Shown here piece by piece: positions 20,656-22,868 of a stretch of 22,868 nucleotides of DNA (position 1 is its first letter; each line of letters begins with the position of its first letter). Source of the stretch: JBKHJA01 sp046538375. GTDB lineage: Bacteria; Acidobacteriota; Aminicenantia; Aminicenantales; Aminicenantaceae. Position numbers and translations under genes: made by a program. The notes beneath the pieces were generated by a model. It was not told the origin of the DNA. It worked only from the letters and a program-made list of their open reading frames with translations, and did not search any database. The DNA is taken from the NCBI GenBank assembly GCA_046538375.1, contig JBKHJA010000034.1, positions 1 to 22,868 of the forward strand, in the 5' to 3' direction.

Positions 20656-21591
20656 TCACCTAAAAATCTTGCTTAACATGTCAACCAGATTGTATCCCTC
20701 GTAACCCTTAATGGGATCAGGAATAAAGGAAAGAATGAAAATGACAAAAACCAAAAATCCTATAAATTTCCTCTTGGGTGAGAGAGGGGTTCCCTCATCC
20801 ACCACCCGAGGATGCTTCAATCCCAAAACAAGGATCAAAAAAGCCCAGATGAACCAGCCCACCCAGAAGAAAATCCCCATGAAAATAAAAATACCAATAA
20901 AAAGACGGGCTATATTTCGAGATCTTGACCCCAGGAGAGCGTAAGAAACATGTCCTCCATCCAGTTGACCCACCGGAAACAGATTCAAGGCAGTGACAAA
21001 AATCCCCACCCAGCCAGCAAAAGCCACCGGATGAAGGATGATATCGAAATCCGCGGGAACATTTTTAAACACCAGGCTTCCCACCATCTTCAGCAGCAGA
21101 GGCTCCCCGAAGACAAGGCTCTCCTCCCGGGGAACAGCGGGCACAGCCTTGGATAGAGAAAGACCATACACCAGAGCAGGAACAGAAAGGATAAATCCTG
21201 TCAGGGGCCCGGCCACACCCACATCAAACAGTTGTTTTTTCCTGGTGATGGGGGACTTGATCTTGATAAACGCCCCTAAAGTTCCGATCAAAGTGGGAGC
21301 CGGGATAAAATAAGGAAGAGTGGCGTTTATCCGGTAATACTGGCAGGTCAAAAAATGGCCCAGTTCGTGCCCTAACAGGATTCCCAGGAGCACCGCCGCA
21401 TACACAAGGCTCAAGGATATGACCTGGGGATCCTGGAAAATGTTGATATTCAGGTCTACCTCAGGACTTCGGGTGAGAACATCAGCATATTTATAACTCA
21501 GGCTCCAGGTTATGCCCACAAAAAAAGTGGAAAAGACCGTCACCACAAACAGGATGACATTGAGCCAAGCTTTCCTGGGAAGATCCATCAT
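20656..21591 (-). CDS. Site-2-protease-type membrane metalloprotease (peptidase M50)
   Basis: The 311-residue integral membrane protease cleaves within or next to membrane segments of its substrates. Zinc-binding HELGH is at residues 75-79 (LLGHELGHFLTCQYY), and the third ligand lies in NLFPVGQLDGGH near residue 220, the standard NxxPxxxLDG motif. Six or more hydrophobic helices surround them. The conserved FIPAPTLIGTLGAFIKIKSPI block places it among the EGY1-like, PDZ-less branch rather than RseP. Tandem ATGs at 21591 and 21588 lack a strong Shine-Dalgarno. A terminator separates it from the ferredoxin gene upstream, so it probably has its own promoter, not identified. Substrate unknown. Confidence 0.88.
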   Translation of the reverse strand: MMDLPRKAWLNVILFVVTVFSTFFVGITWSLSYKYADVLTRSPEVDLNINIFQDPQVISLSLVYAAVLLGILLGHELGHFLTCQYYRINATLPYFIPAPTLIGTLGAFIKIKSPITRKKQLFDVGVAGPLTGFILSVPALVYGLSLSKAVPAVPREESLVFGEPLLLKMVGSLVFKNVPADFDIILHPVAFAGWVGIFVTALNLFPVGQLDGGHVSYALLGSRSRNIARLFIGIFIFMGIFFWVGWFIWAFLILVLGLKHPRVVDEGTPLSPKRKFIGFLVFVIFILSFIPDPIKGYEGYNLVDMLSKIFR

Positions 21592-21600
21592 CTAAACAAT

Positions 21601-21633
21601 AAAAAAATAGGAGTGACGGCCATCACTCCTATT
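21601..21633 (-). terminator. Rho-independent terminator of the ferredoxin gene
   Basis: An 11-bp perfect inverted repeat, AATAGGAGTGA and TCACTCCTATT around a 6-nt loop, is followed on the minus strand by a run of T (a run of seven T including the last stem bases). It stands 26 bp after the ferredoxin stop and just before the M50 protease start. Confidence 0.85.
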
Positions 21634-21658
21634 CAGCAAAATAACTATGCTTGAAAAA

Positions 21659-21910
21659 TCAGCCTTCTTCTTGCAGCCTTTTGTATTTCTCCATCAATTC
21701 TTCTTTGGACTCTTTGTGATCAGGATCAGGAACACAGCAGTCCACAGGGCAAACCGCCGCACACTGAGATTCATCAAAATGACCCACGCACTCTGTGCAT
21801 CTCTCAGGGTCAATCACATAAATCTCATCTCCTACTGAGATAGCCTCATTAGGGCATTCGGGTTCGCAGGCACCACAATTGATGCATTCTTCAGTGATTA
21901 TTAAAGCCAT
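21659..21910 (-). CDS. 2[4Fe-4S] ferredoxin (YfhL/Alvin-type)
   Basis: The 83-residue electron carrier has one standard cluster motif, Cys9-12-15-19 followed by Pro (CINCGACEPECP). The second motif is expanded, Cys38-x2-Cys41-x8-Cys50-x3-Cys54-Pro (CTECVGHFDESQCAAVCP), and a short C-terminal helix (ESKEELMEKYKRLQEEG) follows. This pattern defines the low-potential YfhL/Chromatium-type ferredoxins. It is a plausible electron acceptor for the Por complex encoded at 6.2-9.6 kb. AGGAGG precedes the ATG by six bases, a strong promoter is visible upstream and a clear terminator downstream, so it is a single-gene transcription unit, probably well expressed. Confidence 0.93.
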   Translation of the reverse strand: MALIITEECINCGACEPECPNEAISVGDEIYVIDPERCTECVGHFDESQCAAVCPVDCCVPDPDHKESKEELMEKYKRLQEEG

Positions 21911-21940
21911 TCATAGCCTCCTGGAAAAAAATAACACCCT

Positions 21941-21968
21941 ATTATATTCTTTTTTTCCGATTTTACAA
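21941..21968 (-). promoter_or_regulatory. Promoter of the ferredoxin gene
   Basis: On the minus strand TTGTAA (21963-21968) and a perfect TATAAT (21941-21946) are 16 nt apart. Transcription would start near 21934, about 24 nt before the ATG, with AGGAGG in the leader. Confidence 0.65.
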
Positions 21969-21977
21969 GAGTGTGAA

Positions 21978-22634
21978 TCACTTTTTTCCCTCCAGTCTTT
22001 CCACTTTCTGGGAAGCATCATATCCGAAATAAGTCTGGGGATATTCTTCTTTTACCTTCTTATAAAGATCAAGAGCTTTTTCTGTCTCTCCTTTCTGTTC
22101 CCATACCTGGGCCTGATGGAAAAGAAGAGCGTCCATCACGTATTTTTTAGGGTTCTGTTTTTGTATTTTTTGATAAATGCCCACAGCTTTGTCGAACTTT
22201 TTTTGTTTGGCGTAGATTTGAGCCAGCATATCCTGCGCCTGATAATAGAAAATATCCTTTTTCCCTTCAGAAACTTTCTGCAAAGCCTGCTCAGCCTGAT
22301 CAAAATCCCCCTTCTCTATCCTGTAGCCGGCGAGGAGGATAAAAGACAGCCGGGAAAACTTGCCCTTCCCTGCCAGTTGTTGAAGCTTTTCCACCTTCTC
22401 CGGGTTTTCCTCAAGCTCAGCCCGAAGCTCAATGATTTGAGCAAGCAGCCGGCTTTCTTTTTTGACGTTATGAGCTTTCACCAATCTGACGCCAACAAAA
22501 ACCAGGATGACCAGCACCACCACCACACCCAAAGCCACGAGCTCCCGTGCTCTTCTCTGGACAAAACGGATGATCTTATTGAAGGTGGTCACCAGTTCAT
22601 CTTCTTTGAGCTGTTTCCTTTTTATTCTTTTCAT
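21978..22634 (-). CDS. YfgM-like single-pass membrane protein with TPR domain
   Basis: The 218-residue protein has a basic cytoplasmic N-terminus (MKRIKRKQLKEDELVTTFNKIIRFVQRRA), one membrane helix at about residues 34-52 (VALGVVVVLVILVFVGVRLV), and an extracytoplasmic TPR domain of four or so repeats (e.g. DFDQAEQALQKV, KKFDKAVGIYQKIQKQNPKKYVMDALLFHQAQVWEQKGETEKALDLYKKV). This layout is that of YfgM/tetratricopeptide Sec-translocon ancillary proteins, which assist folding of exported proteins. The match is by architecture rather than a diagnostic motif. GAGGA lies upstream of the ATG at 22634. The ferredoxin gene follows on the same strand but from its own promoter. Confidence 0.8.
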   Translation of the reverse strand: MKRIKRKQLKEDELVTTFNKIIRFVQRRARELVALGVVVVLVILVFVGVRLVKAHNVKKESRLLAQIIELRAELEENPEKVEKLQQLAGKGKFSRLSFILLAGYRIEKGDFDQAEQALQKVSEGKKDIFYYQAQDMLAQIYAKQKKFDKAVGIYQKIQKQNPKKYVMDALLFHQAQVWEQKGETEKALDLYKKVKEEYPQTYFGYDASQKVERLEGKK

Positions 22635-22811
22635 CTTTTTCCTCTTGTCTTAGATTGTATCCCTCTCATCAAGGATTGAATGTTCAGGCTTCTTTATCCC
22701 TGATCATGTTCTCCAAAATTATCCTGCCTCCGTTCATGATTAAAGAAACCATATGCGCTTAGACTTTTTTTTACCACAATGAGGGCCAAATGCCAAATTT
22801 TCAACCCCCCC

Positions 22812-22841
22812 AGAAAATGGGGGAAGCAGAAAATGGGGACA
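22812..22841 (+). repeat. Short direct repeat and GGGGAC element at the window edge
   Basis: AGAAAATGGGG occurs twice, at 22812-22822 and 22828-22838, 16 bp apart. AAAATGGGGAC is the reverse complement of GTCCCCATTTT at 10046-10056. Upstream, CCCCCC can pair with GGGGG to form a small hairpin. The rest of 22635-22868 shows no gene. Confidence 0.4.
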
Positions 22842-22868
22842 TGTTACCTATTTCCGTATTTGACTGAG

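Noticed and set aside
21879..22679. A 266-codon plus-strand open frame opposite the TPR membrane protein gene
   Set aside because: It is antisense to a gene with a membrane helix and TPR pattern; its Phe/Leu/Ser-rich composition is typical of a reversed Lys/Glu-rich gene.

Overview
The window looks like a chromosomal segment from an anaerobic, Gram-negative-type bacterium. The evidence is an oxygen-sensitive metabolic core (2-oxoacid:ferredoxin oxidoreductase, class I Fe-S fumarase, a 2[4Fe-4S] ferredoxin, the [NiFe]-hydrogenase maturation factor HypF) together with a predicted outer-membrane beta-barrel protein. A BACON-plus-cohesin secreted protein, many small dispersed palindromic repeats and the style of several hypothetical proteins fit an Aminicenantes-like lineage. 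That placement is an impression from gene style, because there is no rRNA or other marker here. No tRNA, rRNA, CRISPR array or intact transposase was seen.

Layout. Positions 1-3700 are accessory: the 3' end of a secreted cohesin protein, two RelE/ParE-type toxin-antitoxin modules facing each other tail to tail (854-1793), a HicB-like DNA-binding remnant, and a broken gene in which a RelE-like N-terminus is followed, in another frame, by a TPR-like repeat region. Positions 3731-9550 are a metabolic block on the + strand: aldehyde dehydrogenase, fumarase alpha subunit, then porG and porDAB. The por genes are split by a 459-bp gap that holds a promoter, a repeat carrying a start codon, and an array of perfect hairpins. 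Positions 10070-11299 are a TlpA/ResA-like thioredoxin and a CcdA-like membrane partner. A FabH gene (-) and an outer-membrane protein gene (+) diverge from one apparently shared promoter near 12355, and the outer-membrane gene overlaps a secreted M14 carboxypeptidase gene. A membrane-anchored coiled-coil protein lies between two copies of a palindromic repeat (14908-16669). Then come queH and hypF (+). The right end is on the - strand: a zinc-ribbon membrane protein, an M50 site-2-type protease, a ferredoxin and a YfgM-like TPR membrane protein.

How the genes may work together. Por would oxidise pyruvate (or a related 2-oxoacid) and pass electrons to ferredoxin, which the small ferredoxin gene near 21.8 kb could supply. 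The fumarase fits a reductive or partial TCA branch, although its usual beta partner is not adjacent. HypF implies a [NiFe] hydrogenase elsewhere in the genome. TlpA and CcdA would move reductant across the inner membrane to extracytoplasmic thiols.

The most unusual content is in the gaps. Three different repeat families occur twice each in 22.9 kb. One is attached to a Shine-Dalgarno sequence and start codon, one supplies the last codons of the carboxypeptidase gene, and one forms the first codons of hypF. No complete novel defence or other multi-gene system could be established. The best leads are the structured leader inside the por cluster, the repeat families, and the shared -35 bidirectional promoter.
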